DNA from: Galeruca laticollis
Lineage: Eukaryota; Arthropoda; Insecta; Coleoptera; Chrysomelidae
Reading direction: 5' to 3'
Assembly (NCBI GenBank): GCA_963921935.1
Contig: OY998180.1
Span: forward strand, 77,196,762-77,260,761
Length of the DNA stretch: 64,000 nucleotides
The first letter of the stretch is position 1. Every line of letters begins with the position of its first letter. The notes under the pieces were generated by a model. The model saw only the letters and a program-made list of their open reading frames with translations. It was not told the DNA's origin and ran no database searches. Both the position numbers and the translations under genes were made by a program. Shown here one piece after another: positions 42,059 to 53,094 of the stretch.

Positions 42059-42629
42059 CTGCACGAACAAGTGGACTTATTTTTGATAACGCAGTTACAA
42101 GTATGAACTATTTTTCTTGATAATTTGTCAGAACAACGATAATATTTTACGATTTTTATCACAACGGAGACAGGATCCATAAAAAGAAATAGTTGTAACT
42201 TACCGCAGATTGATTCAATAATGGTGCGAGTTTCTTTGCTAGAAACATAGTTTTTGTGCAGTGGAGAAGAACGTGAAAATGTCTTTGTAAGTACCTATAA
42301 TTGTTCATTGACATACTTTATTATAAATTATAGAGACACCTTACTCATTTTATATACTCTATTATTAAATTTAGAGTTACTTAATATCTATATCAACGAA
42401 ATAAAACTTGAAATCAGCTTTGTAAACAAACAAACTACCAATAAACTAATGGATAATTGACTTTTTATTTTTACCACAACCAAAAATATCTAACATGATT
42501 TTCAATTCATATTTGTAGTTTATCAGAGATTATAACTTACATTAAAGTAAATGAAAAAGACTCTTCATCTCAAATGTAGTCTGTAGCAGTAAGTTAAACG
42601 CAAACTCCGTACTACAACATATATTATTC
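42059..42629. other. No complete gene seen
   Basis: Holds the possible donor described with the motif cluster and, on the minus strand, TCTGCG|GTAAGT near 42205. No coding sequence can be built from them. Confidence 0.35.
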
Positions 42630-42690
42630 CAAGTTGAAGGGGCAACTAGTTTCGGCACACTGAGCTATCATCAGGCCTTAAATGTATATA
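42630..42690 (-). ncRNA. Hammerhead-like motif, possible Penelope-like terminal repeat
   Basis: On the minus strand: TAAGG, CCTGATGA (core 42674-42668), a weak GC/GC stem II around TCAGTGT, GAAA (42653-42650), CTAGTTG, then CCCCTT, which can pair with AAGG. The core is exact; stems II and III are poor. Confidence 0.25.
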
Positions 42691-43858
42691 TAATTCACAT
42701 GAAAAGTATTATGAAAGGAAAGCTGTCACATGCCCGTGGCATCCAGCAGAATCCAAGATGTGTCAGTTGGTAATATGGGAAATATACTGTGGGCAAATTT
42801 TATTAAAAATAGTAAGGAAAATTTACATAATTATGCAAACGTCAAACAAAACTAAAATTGAACAACATTAAGAGAAGTCATTAAAATTGAATTAATGGAT
42901 AAATATTAGAAAAAGAAAGAAAATATGGACTTCGTCGTACGACAGAATCCGTGTGAAGCAATAAGTCCAGTATTTGATTAGTCGTAATAGGAAAAAGGGC
43001 AATGGAGAGGACCGAATGCGGACTAACGAAAAACAACTTTTGCTTTATGTTAGTTCGCATGATAATAATTATATACACAGAATTCATATTTTAACACTCA
43101 TAATTCACACAATTTGTATATTCATGGTCGTAGGAAAAATAAAGTACATAACTCGTTAGAAATTGTATTTCCTGCACTCGTACGGAATATGTCACTTTCC
43201 ACACCTCTTATACAATGCTATTCAAATTCGAGTCTATGCATTGGAATCATGGTAACGGTAAGAGATATAGGGATGGTTAAATGGGGGCAAAGTTGTGTAT
43301 TTCAGAGGTCATTTATTTGAATCAAGACCATCTAGCTTCTTTAGTTCTGTAGTTATACCGGAAAAATTGAAAATTATGAAATTCTTCTTTTGCCTACATC
43401 TTTTTATTTTCGAGGATTTTCCAAAACTTTGCCATAGCAACTTTTTGTAGACTATCCACATGCGAATAAATATTGTATAGAAAGTATGGTACACATTGGG
43501 CCACCCACAAAATTTTATTTTCAAATACGGACCTGTATTTTTCACTGCAATTTTTTGAAGGCCAAGAGATTTCATATTGGCGTAGTATTTTCATCTGAAC
43601 TACAGTGTTTTGAAAATATTGAACTATTACGAGAACAATTTTAACCGCTTTTAATATTCCATAACAGCTGTAATTGAAAAATATCAGTGAGTAAGAAGTG
43701 AATCAATGCTAAGTTGATCATACAACAAGAACTTAATTGAAGATTTGAAATTTTACCATTATAGTTGAATATTTCCAAAACACTTTAGTTCAGATGTAAA
43801 TAATACGCGGATATGAAACATGACTCTTGGCATTAGAAACAATGCAATTATAAATAAA
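42691..43858. other. No gene seen
   Basis: AT-rich spacer of about 1.2 kb. The minus-strand frame 43575-43309 has no motif and I do not accept it. Confidence 0.4.
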
Positions 43859-44816
43859 CGGTTTTAAAGATTAAAACTAACAATTCCGCATCAGGGGCCC
43901 TGAACAATATTCTATCATAAAACTGTCACTTGTATACACTTCGGAGGATGTATCGTGCTAACAAGCCGAAATTTCTCCAAAAATATAGTATATCTGGATT
44001 TATAGGACCCGCTGTACTCGTTATAGTCAGCTAAAAATCAGTAGGGTACATATGTGAGACATCTTGAACAATATTCAATCATAAAATTGGTCACTTTTAT
44101 ACACTCTGGAGGCTGTATCGTGCTAACAAACTGAAAATTCTCCAAAAATGACAAAAATTTGGTACTACAAGTACCATAGCACCCGGTGTACTCGCGTTAG
44201 TAAACTGAATATCAATAGGGTTCATCTTTGAGACGCTCCGAATAATATACAATCATGAAATTGGTCACTTGTATACACTCCGGAGGCTTTATCGTGCTAA
44301 CAATCTGAAATTTCCCCAAAAATATCGTACTTAAAGTACTATAGCACCTGTTGTACTGGCTCTCGTGAGCTGAATATCAATAGGGTTCATCTGCGTGATG
44401 TCCTGAATATTATTCAATCATAAAATTGGTGACTTGTTGAACTCCAGAGGCTATAACGTGCTAACAAACTGAAATTTCTCAAAAAATTACCAAAAAGTCG
44501 TACTTCAAGTTCCATAGCACCCGTTGTACTGGCTCTCGTGAGCTGAAAATCAATAGGGTATATCTGTGACATGTCCTTAACAATATGCAATCATAAAATT
44601 GGTCACTTGTTGCACTCCTAAGGCTCTATCGAGCTAACAAGGTATGTAACGAAAAGTGGCCGACGACAACGACGACATACACGGGATTTTTTTTGTGAAA
44701 ACCGTTTTTTCGTGTTGTTTATGGAAAACGTAAACATATTTCAAAAAAGAAATTTGAAAATTCCAACTTTTTTGGGGTCAACCAATACTTTTCTCGCATA
44801 TTAGATAGGTTGGGCG
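43859..44816 (+). repeat. ~170-bp tandem-unit element, copy D (longest array)
   Basis: Starts CGGTTTTAAAGATTAAAAC, ends TTAGATAGGTTGGGCG. Five units with the CGGAGG motif spaced about 165, 174, 162 and 174 bases. Internal inverted motifs: AAACGGTTTT at the left end and AAAACCGTTT near 44697. Confidence 0.8.
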
Positions 44817-45185
44817 GAAAAGTAATATAGATTCGTATTTGAAAAGAAAAACGTAAGCGTGGCCCAATTATAACGATACTCAGTATACAATTTTTTCTCA
44901 CACACATCATGCCGCAAAAATGTTTAGTTCGGATACACAAGCTTTTTAATCTGTAATATACAGAATAATCCACGTTATACATCCAAAGAAATTATTTTTT
45001 ACTTTCTAGCGCATTTGAATAAAAGTTAGTCTTTAACAAGTTTTTTTATGATTTTATTTTTTTCGTCAAAGATAAGACAAGAATATGATAAATGTTTAAC
45101 ATATACAAATCACCCAAATTTCAAATCGTCCGCTCATTTAATAACAAAATATCGGGCTGGCTAGTAATTTCGTTGGCAAACCATA
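44817..45185. other. No gene seen
   Basis: Spacer between element D and the foldback MITE. Confidence 0.4.
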
Positions 45186-45759
45186 CAGGGTGTTTACTAA
45201 GTTATCTAAAATATAGTAGTGGACGCCCTTTTCACTCCATTTTAAGTCGAAAAGTTCTGATAAACATGTGTGATAAGTCTTGTCGTTAATGAGATACAGG
45301 TTACTCAATTGTTGTATTATTTCAACTTTTATGTTTTATAACTCATTCTGTGCCGGTGGAAAAGTGCCGTCTCTTTTTAATATTGTACTTACTCCCCTCT
45401 TTAGATTTTTACTGATTTCGTACTTTTCAATTCATAAACGTAGCCGCTACGAATTTTTTTAAGGTGGCTAAATTTTTTTATTAAAAATCACCCTAAAAAA
45501 ATCGTAGTGGCTACGTTTATGGATTGGAAATATTTAAATCGAAAGAGGGAGGTAAGTACAATCATAAAAAAAATACGGCATTTTTCCACCGGCATTTCAA
45601 ACCGATTTATAGAACATCAAAGTTGAAATAATAAATAATTCAACACCCTGTATCTCATTAACGACAAGACTTATCACATATATTTATGAGATCTTATCGT
45701 CTTAAAATGGAGTGACGAAGCGCCCACTACAATATTTTAGATTACTTAAGAAACACCCG
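45186..45759. mobile_element. Foldback MITE
   Basis: 574 bases that pair with themselves almost end to end: CAGGGTGTTTACTAAGTTAT on the left against ATTACTTAAGAAACACCCG on the right, and so on to a centre near 45476. TA flanks both sides (45184-45185, 45760-45761), as expected of Tc1/mariner-mobilised elements. No coding capacity. Confidence 0.8.
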
Positions 45760-46382
45760 TATATAAAGAGAACGTATATTTATTTGGAATATGTACTGTT
45801 TATTTTTTGTACGAACATTTGTATAAGTTTCATTAAATATTTATTTATGTCTATTCTATCTAAAACACACAATAGAGAAGAGCTTTAATGATGATACTGA
45901 TGTGAAACCTTTTACAGAGTCATGATGGATTCCTCACTACTTCATTATCTCTTTAGATTCCTTATACTTTTGATATGATCTTCATTAGCGTTACACCTAA
46001 GTCTAGCAATTCAAGTGAATTCAAGACTTTTTTAAAATTTTGTGTTCACACTTTCCTTTTTGAAATTTTGTTTCAAATTTTTTCTTCAAAATTCAGAGCC
46101 TAACTTCTCACGGGTTTCGAATTATTCAAGAGTATGAAAAAAAACCTTCATCAAACTCACACGGCTCAATGGAGCATATAAAGGAAAGTTGATTTCAATC
46201 GCCCTAGTTCACTCTGTAGGATTAATTGGATGTTGGTCTGGGACACCCTGTATACAGACATCACACCAGTAGAACCATTAGCACATGTTTAAGTTTTGCA
46301 TTTATCAGTCTCCCTATATATTGGAACAAAGCTTTCATTTTTGCTCTGCACTGTTTGGAACCGGTGATGTAGTAATGAACAG
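45760..46382. other. No gene seen; one possible element end
   Basis: GGGACACCCTGTATA near 46235 is a common arthropod transposon end in reverse, but no partner was found. Confidence 0.35.
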
Positions 46383-46437
46383 ACTAGAGTTTTTTCCCAA
46401 CACCAAACAGCTATGGTGTTGGGAGAAATACTCTAGT
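46383..46437. repeat. Near-perfect hairpin
   Basis: ACTAGAGTTTTTTCCCAACA (46383 on) pairs with TGGTGTTGGGAGAAATACTC ending at 46437, with three mismatches and an 8-base loop. Confidence 0.7.
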
Positions 46438-46439
46438 GT

Positions 46440-47029
46440 GTATATATAGCTTTTATTGCTTTCTACAACTTTTATTTAAAACATTTTTTGCCTTAGATCA
46501 AATAAGGATTCAGTTATCGTCCATACAGTTATCATTGATACACACTGTATATGCCAGAGAGAGTTTCAACGTCTCCGAAATTTTTGTGAAATTCATTATT
46601 CTAGGTCAACTAACAATCCACCTGGTAATCTTATTGCATTTAGGTTTTCGGAATTTTCACACAAAAAAACTTGACTTCTCCTAGATTGAGGTAGAAAAAT
46701 ATACCCATTCGAAAATTAACCTGAAAATTGAGTAGTAATTTTACTTCATCTCGTGGTTTACGTTAGAAAATTCAATTCATTTTCCCCTTATTTACGGAAA
46801 TTCAGAATTCTTTAGTTTGTTTTATCGCCAGCATTATTCATTTTTATCGCCAGTAGTGTTTTATTTTGCATCAAAATCAGATTTGAGAATTGTAGAACGG
46901 AAATATAATTTTTCTATTGACAACGGTAAATATTCTGCAATAACTAGCATCCTCCGCACTGTCAACAATGGTATCAAAAAATTAAAACAGATATAAATCA
47001 TCACATTCAATGTCAAAAGCTTTCTATAA
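46440..47029. other. No gene seen
   Basis: AT-rich spacer without recognised content. Confidence 0.4.
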
Positions 47030-47405
47030 CCAAAAGTGAGATCGACAACACTGCCAGGATGCCAATATGCAAGAAAAATACATATACTGACGCCAAACTA
47101 TACCGTTCTTCGATATGTATACTGACGGATGCCACTTTGTGCATCAGATGTATAATAAATATATAAGTGTGCTACTATAACGCCGCGTACGGAGAACCTG
47201 TGAACCTTGGTGTATAGGTTTATACAAAAAACGACCAAAGTGACGTCCTGCTGATTTCATCAGCAATAAATTCCCAAGCATTCACTGAACCGTTTGCGAT
47301 ATTTTGGAGCTCGATGCACTGTGGCGTCCGTATATCGGGTGTCATAGTGCCGCGGACGCCACAGCTACCGCGATTTTAAACATGGGCGGATGCCACTTCA
47401 CGCCG
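47030..47405 (-). repeat. GTGGCATCC dispersed repeat, copy 2
   Basis: Reverse complement parallels 41563-41830: GTGAAGTGGCATCCGCCC, GCTGTGGCGTCCGCGG, CGATATACGGACGCC, GTGCATCGAGCTCC. Beside a (TA)n tract, as in copy 1. Confidence 0.6.
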
Positions 47406-47406
47406 T

Positions 47407-47467
47407 GAATGTATATATATATATATATATATCTATATATATATATATATATCTATATATATATATA

Positions 47468-47512
<45 letters not shown>
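47407..47512. repeat. (TA)n microsatellite with TATC interruptions
   Basis: About 105 bases of TA interrupted by three TATCTATA steps. The Ile-Tyr reading frame across it is an artefact. Confidence 0.95.
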
Positions 47513-47514
<2 letters not shown>

Positions 47515-47519
47515 GCTTT

Positions 47520-47725
47520 CGATCATTTATTATTATCATTTTCAAAGAATCTACAAAATAAATATTATATAAATTTGAAATATGTTTTAAAGTGAACATA
47601 TATTTTTTTACTTACTCTAATTGAGGTTGTTCACAAAATCACAAAATATAATACCTATTTGTATGAAGGATTATCTAAACAGAGTTTTCTTTCTCACATT
47701 GCCGCATTCCCCAATCAAAAAAGTT

Positions 47726-47775
<50 letters not shown>

Positions 47776-49134
47776 TATCTTTATGTCCTCCACACATGAT
47801 CCACTTTTAAGTCATCCACCAGAAGGAATGAATATATATTCAATTTCATTCATGTATATATAATAGAATAAAATTTTGATTATGGATCCAGAAAAAAAAT
47901 TAATATTTTGATTTTATTTTTTTCATTCAATTCACAGTTTTTAGGTTCTCCAACCAAATTTCTATCTCTCTATCCTCCAGTTGCGTATATATTATACAAA
48001 GTGTCGCGTATGGGTCTTCCAACATTGTTGCCTATTCAACTGATTATAAACAACATTTCATAATACTTTTTTAATTCTAACCCCTCTGTGTTTCAAGCAT
48101 TTTTTAAATTAATTATGCTTTTATTAATTAACAATTTTTAATAAATTGAACATAAAAACCCTGACCATTGCTTGAATCACAGTTTGAAAAATTGTTTTTT
48201 CTTGAAGCTATTCTTCAAAAGCTCCGTCAGAAAAATAAAAAAATTATGATTTCTCAATTTTTTATGAAACAGTAAAAACTGAAATAAGGGATCAAATTTT
48301 TTTTAACTATATTGATTGATTTGATTTTTTATTATCAAGTTTCGTAAAAATGATATTTTTAATTTTTTACTCCCACTGCTATAAAGATCTGCATTGTTTA
48401 TAAGGTAATAACATTTTTTTTGGGAAGCTTATCTGATCAAATTTCGGATTAAACAAATCGTATCTTGTAAAACGTTTTATGGCTTAAAAACGCATGTGTT
48501 AATTATTACCAATTTTTTTATGTAGATAAATATTAATATTAAGGTTACGATTTTCTTTTAAAAATCTTAATCTTTTATATTCTGAAGAAATTTATTTACT
48601 TATTGTTTATACATCTATAAAATGGTTCTAAAAATATGGCATGTGAAAAACATACGTAATTAGATGTCTAATCCCCGATAACCGATAATGGGGGTTTGTT
48701 GCAGAAACAACCCTTATACACTGTGATATTTATAAAATGCGACATAGGGATTCCTGTACAAAACTGTCAAAAAACATTTTTAGCAAATAGCGTTCATAAA
48801 AAATAATAACAGATTTTAAAAGATCGTTCAAAAATAAGTCCAAATGCACATTTGATTTTATTAAATTCGTTCTGGTTTAATAAAAGAATGCATAATTATG
48901 TTTAAAAAAATTGTACGCCGTTTTCATAACACTTTCGAAATATATTAAAAGAGACGGCGTTTGGCGCACTGGAAATTTAAAAGTTAAACGTGAAATAACG
49001 TGGTTCCCTTCCGCGTTGTGGCGAAATTTTTTCTTTTTGTATTTAGTTCATTTTTCATAATTTTTGTCCAAAAAGAAATTTTAAGTAGAAATATTCAAGA
49101 CAAATTTATTTTGGTTATAAATTTATTTATTTAT
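47520..49134. other. No gene seen
   Basis: AT-rich spacer of 1.6 kb, including a second (TA)n tract at 47732-47774. No coding motif. Confidence 0.5.
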
Positions 49135-49145
49135 ATCAATACTCA

Positions 49146-49667
49146 GTGTTCTTCCCAAGAAGCCAAGACATGAAACTGGAGAAGATCCTCCAACTTGTCG
49201 AGGTTCAGAACTCCAACCTCAGTACTGAGCCTTGGAGAATCCTAAACTCTAAAAAAGAGGGACAGGGAACTATCCTCACGATTGGGATCGATCACCAATC
49301 TGAGGAGGCTCTGAAGGCAGGAGGTTACGCGCTAAACTTCCGTTTTGGGCGTATCCCTGTCTCGGGGCTGGGAAAAAAGAAGAATCCCGCGGAGGATCCA
49401 AAGTACATGGAGATACCCTCCACATCCGGAACCTCTGGGAAGGGGAAACAAGGCGAAAGCTTGATCTTGGGTCAGCCCGAGATCTCCTCCGGCTCTGCTG
49501 GGGTGACTGGGAATGCGGAGACTACCTCTGCATCCCGGAAAGCTGGGCAGAGCAGCCTGGGGGTCGAGAGTCTGACTCGAGATCAAGAAACCTGCTCGAT
49601 TACGGAGGGAGATACTGCCATGGTGGTCGAGGAGGGTCAGGGAGAGAAAAAGGAGGGGGATGAATAG
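49146..49667 (+). CDS. ORF1 protein, C-terminal part (DUF4780-like)
   Basis: Open from the element's truncated 5' end to a TAG at 49665; the true start lies outside the copy, so the apparent first residue is not real. Residues 9-60 (EKILQLVEVQNSNLSTEPWR, then GTILTIGIDHQSEEALK and LNFRFGRIPV) resemble DUF4780, a small domain found in insect retrotransposon ORF1 products. The rest is a Gly/Ser/Glu-rich tail. ORF1 proteins of this class bind nucleic acid during retrotransposition; here that is inferred. Confidence 0.65.
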   Translation: MFFPRSQDMKLEKILQLVEVQNSNLSTEPWRILNSKKEGQGTILTIGIDHQSEEALKAGGYALNFRFGRIPVSGLGKKKNPAEDPKYMEIPSTSGTSGKGKQGESLILGQPEISSGSAGVTGNAETTSASRKAGQSSLGVESLTRDQETCSITEGDTAMVVEEGQGEKKEGDE

Positions 49668-49727
49668 AGGCTGAGTAACTCGGCCTCTCTTATCCATAAT
49701 TATTCACCTTCACGTTCACGAATGTAG

Positions 49728-50366
49728 CTCAGATTAACCTGCATCACGCGAAGGGAGCTTCAGCCGTGATTGCAAGGTTGTTCGCTAAACTACAACTGGA
49801 TATTGTACGGATCCAAGAACCATGGATCAACAAAGAAGGCCAAATCAAAGGTTTGGCATGTAAGGATTCTAAATTGATTTATGATCAAAGTATCTCCGCG
49901 TGCCTGTGTAATCATAAGAAAAAACATAAAATATATTTGTGTTTCAGAATACGTGTCACGGGACCTTGTTCCAATCATGGTTCACCTCAACATTGGGGGT
50001 ATCGACCGAGACATCGTCATTGCCTCTGCCTACTTCGCTGGAGACGGGCCGATGACACCGCCAGTAGAGGTACAAGAGCTAGTGAGACACTGCGATGGCA
50101 GACGGCTGCCAATTATAATTGGTTGTGATGCCAACGCACACAATACCGTGTGGGGAAGCACCAATAACAACGCAAAAGGTGAGTGTTTATTAGAATATCT
50201 CTTAGCAAATAACCTTGAGACCTTAAACGTGGGGACAACCCCCACTTTTGTCACGAGAGCAAGAGAAGAGGTCCTGGACGTAACAATCGTTAATGTTGCT
50301 GCTAGGAAAAATGTAAAAGATTGGAGGGTGATGAGCGAGCCATCACTTTCCGATCATTTAGGATAG
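49728..50366 (+). pseudogene. ORF2 endonuclease (APE type), two frameshifts
   Basis: Begins QINLHHAKGASAVIARLFAK and VRIQEPWI, with the catalytic Asn and Glu in the expected places. The frame shifts near 49910-49930, then continues IVIASAYFAGDGP, RRLPIIIGCDANAHNTVWG (GCDxNxH), TFVTRAREEVLDVTIVN and MSEPSLSDHLG, covering the Asp-His end. A second frameshift near 50360 leads into the RT frame. No gap in the domain is obvious, so the copy was recently complete apart from small indels. Confidence 0.75.
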
Positions 50367-52624
50367 AGGGAAATACCACCTCGATTCCTACAATTCGAAA
50401 TCCTAGAAATACTGATTGGTCTCTTTACAAGACCAATCTGAAGGACAATTTGGAACACGTCGAAGTGAATGGGGTAAATCACCCGCACTACGACCTGGAA
50501 CAAAGAGTCGAACAGATCAGTGAGGCAATAATGGAAGCTTTTCATTCCAGTTGCCCACTCTCAAAAGCTCGTTCAGAAAAGGATGCTCCTTGGTGGAATG
50601 AGAACCTGTCAAACCTCAAAAAAGAGGTCCGTCGGCTCTTTAATAGAGCCAAACGTGACGGCAATTGGCAGAGGTACACTGAGAAGCTTACTCAGTACAA
50701 TCAAGAGATTACGAAGACCAAAAGGCTTAATTTTCAAGCCTTTTGCGAAAAGATCACTTCCACTCACACTGCGGCCAGACTACAAAAGGTCATGGCAAAT
50801 GGGGAAACTAACTCCACAATGTCGCTGAAAAAGCCAGACGGATCATACACGGAAGGTGAAGAGGAACGATCGATTCTTCTTCTTAAAACCCACTTCCCAG
50901 GTAGTGAACCAGCAACAAGCACCGAAATAGCAATGAACTACACCAAAAAATCCCGCAAGGAAGATTGGGACATTGCTAAGAAAATATTTACCAGACAACG
51001 GTTGGAATGGGCAATAAGTACCTTCCAACCATATAAATCACCAGGAGTGGATGGAATATTTCCAGCACTCCTACAGCAAGGGATTGATGAGATTCTTCCT
51101 CACCTGCTGAAGATTACAAGAAGCAGTCTAGCGGTGGGTCTAATACCTAGAAAATGGAGAAGGGCAAGGGTAACCTTCATACCAAAAATAGGGAAAAAAG
51201 ATGGGACTGATCCCCGATCTTTTAGACCCATCTCTCTAACATCGTTTCTACTCAAATCGATGGAGAAAGTAGTGGATAACTACATAAGAACAGAGAATCC
51301 GGAGAATATACTACTTCATAAATGTCAGCATGCCTACAGAGCGGGTCGATCAATTGAGACGGCTCTGTATCAGTTGACAGAAGTCATCCAGAGAACTCTG
51401 AACAACAAAGAAATCGCAATGTGCGCATTACTGGATATATCAGGGGCCTTTGATAACACAACTCATGTGTCTGTCAAAAAAGCACTAAAAAGGCGAGGAG
51501 TTAATGAAACCATTGTAAAATGGATGTATGAGTTGTTGACAACGAGGATAGCTGAGACACAGGTGGTGAATCAAACTACCTCAGTTAAAGCCACTCGGGG
51601 GACACCTCAAGGGGGAGTGATATCTCCCCTTCTATGGAGCCTCGTAGTAGATGAGTTGCTCTACAGGCTAACGGAGCTTGGCTTCGAATGTATGGGCTAT
51701 GCTGATGACATAGTTCTAATAGTCAGAGGCAAGTTCGAGAGCACCTTGTTTTATTTATTACAAAAGGGCCTCAGAATCATTGATCAATGGTGCTTGTCAG
51801 TGGGGCTAAACATTAACCCAAGCAAGACCATAGTAATTCCATTTACCCGGAAAAGAACACTTCCAGCCATGAAACCCATATCCTTAAATGGGGAAATCAT
51901 AGAATGGAAATCAGAGGTTAAATATCTAGGGATAACTCTAGACAGTAAGCTTCTGTGGAATAAGCATGTTGAAATAACTGCTAGTAACGCAATAAGAGCT
52001 TTGATGGCGTGCAGAAATCTGGCTGGTAGGAGGTGGGGCTGTAACCCAAAAATACTGCGATGGATGTACGCCATGACTGTGGGACCAGCAATTACATATG
52101 GGGCAATAGTTTGGCACACAAAAGCAAGTCAGTACAGCACGAGGAAAACCCTCGATAAAGTTCAAAGGCTTGCCTGTGTGTGCATCACTGGAGCTATGAG
52201 AACGTGTCCAACTAGGGCACTTGAGATCATTACAGGTCTCACACCTCTACATCTGGTGATAGATAGATCTGCCCAAGAGGCAATTCTTAGAATATCTAAG
52301 GAAGGTTCAGTCAATGAGAGTATTAAAAATCAGGGAGCTTGGTCCTCTCTGACAAGATACACCTCATTAGCGAATCTTCCCAGTGACGAAATGATCAGGA
52401 AAGTAAGCATCGAAAAGAATTTCACCACGATGCTAAATACGAGGAGAGACTGGGAAAGGGAATACACCACCCAAACTCTCAAAGAAAACACCATTAGATG
52501 GTATACGGATGGTGCAAAACTCTCAAAGAAAACACCATTAGATGGTATACGGATGGTGCAAAAACCACCATTGGAGCAGGCGCTGGAGTATTTGGGCCTG
52601 GCACCAGATACTCATTATCGTTAG
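50321..52624 (+). CDS. ORF2 reverse transcriptase (longest intact RT of the family)
   Basis: Uninterrupted 767-codon frame. The linker (PHYDLEQRVEQISEAIME) leads to RT motifs in order: SPGVDGIFPALL, PKIGKKDGTDPRSFRPISL, CALLDISGAFDN, ATRGTPQGGVISPLL, GYADDIVLIV (catalytic Asp pair, bases 51698-51709), LNINPSKTIVIPF and KYLGITLDSKLLWNKH; then the thumb with a CVCITGAMRTCPTRALE segment. The first residues overlap the endonuclease frame and are not a real start. The last ~45 codons are out of frame because of the 44-bp duplication. RT is probably catalytically complete as a domain, but the element as a whole is not. Confidence 0.85.
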   Translation: MEGDERAITFRSFRIEGNTTSIPTIRNPRNTDWSLYKTNLKDNLEHVEVNGVNHPHYDLEQRVEQISEAIMEAFHSSCPLSKARSEKDAPWWNENLSNLKKEVRRLFNRAKRDGNWQRYTEKLTQYNQEITKTKRLNFQAFCEKITSTHTAARLQKVMANGETNSTMSLKKPDGSYTEGEEERSILLLKTHFPGSEPATSTEIAMNYTKKSRKEDWDIAKKIFTRQRLEWAISTFQPYKSPGVDGIFPALLQQGIDEILPHLLKITRSSLAVGLIPRKWRRARVTFIPKIGKKDGTDPRSFRPISLTSFLLKSMEKVVDNYIRTENPENILLHKCQHAYRAGRSIETALYQLTEVIQRTLNNKEIAMCALLDISGAFDNTTHVSVKKALKRRGVNETIVKWMYELLTTRIAETQVVNQTTSVKATRGTPQGGVISPLLWSLVVDELLYRLTELGFECMGYADDIVLIVRGKFESTLFYLLQKGLRIIDQWCLSVGLNINPSKTIVIPFTRKRTLPAMKPISLNGEIIEWKSEVKYLGITLDSKLLWNKHVEITASNAIRALMACRNLAGRRWGCNPKILRWMYAMTVGPAITYGAIVWHTKASQYSTRKTLDKVQRLACVCITGAMRTCPTRALEIITGLTPLHLVIDRSAQEAILRISKEGSVNESIKNQGAWSSLTRYTSLANLPSDEMIRKVSIEKNFTTMLNTRRDWEREYTTQTLKENTIRWYTDGAKLSKKTPLDGIRMVQKPPLEQALEYLGLAPDTHYR

Positions 52625-52857
52625 GCTCCTTCCCGAGCGTCTGTCAGGCAGAAATACTTGCGATCGAAAGATGCGTGGAAATGAACCTAGAAAGAAACTA
52701 CCAGAAATGTGACATATTGATCCATTCTGATAGTCAAGCAGCTATCAAAGCATTGAGCTCCCATGTCATTGACTCAAAGTTGGCATGGGAGTGCCGAAGA
52801 AAACTTGATGAATTAGGCAAGAATAACAGGGTCTCTTTAGTCTGGGTTGGAGGATGA
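52498..52857 (+). pseudogene. Truncated RNase H of copy 3
   Basis: Restarts in the second copy of the 44-bp duplication (TIRWYTDGAKTTIGAGAG) and continues through QAEILAIERC and HSDSQAAIKALSSHV. It ends at SLVWVGG, where the His loop (PGHSG) and the Cys-rich tail are deleted. The last catalytic residues are therefore missing. Confidence 0.8.
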
Positions 52858-53094
52858 AACTCGCCATTGCAAGCCAACGCAAGAAATGCTTTGGACAAGA
52901 AACTTGTAAGAGTGAGGACCTAACCTCGTTGAAGCCGTCCCAAATACTAGAGTTCATTAGAACCTTGTAAATGGAAGGCGAGCTGTAGTAGTAGCGACAA
53001 CAACTCTGATAGGGGGGTACAACAAACCTTTGGTTTCAGTGCACTGTAACCCCGTTAAAATCTAATCTAATCAATACTCAAATTGTTTTACGTT

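Larger units (their letters stand above)
49146..53069 (+). mobile_element. I/R1-like non-LTR retrotransposon, copy 3 (reference copy)
   Basis: Flanked by a perfect 11-bp target-site duplication ATCAATACTCA (49135-49145, 53070-53080). It is 5'-truncated inside ORF1, then carries endonuclease, RT and part of RNase H, and ends CCCCGTTAAAATCTAATCTA. Three secondary lesions: a frameshift in the endonuclease, a 44-bp tandem duplication near 52480-52560 that shifts the frame at the start of RNase H, and deletions of roughly 350 and 20 bases near 52848 and 52862 relative to copy 1. Confidence 0.9.

Noticed and set aside
43859..44816. Regularly spaced repeats that could suggest a CRISPR array
   Set aside because: The host is an animal, units are ~170 bp and diverged, and the spacing has no repeat-spacer structure.
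47390..47572. Reading frame of alternating Ile and Tyr
   Set aside because: Direct translation of the (TA)n microsatellite.
49332..49697. 121-codon minus-strand frame over ORF1 of copy 3
   Set aside because: Antisense shadow of the Gly/Ser-rich ORF1 tail.
51784..52165. Minus-strand frames of 111 and 75 codons
   Set aside because: Antisense shadows of the RT of copy 3; the same shadow appears in copy 2.
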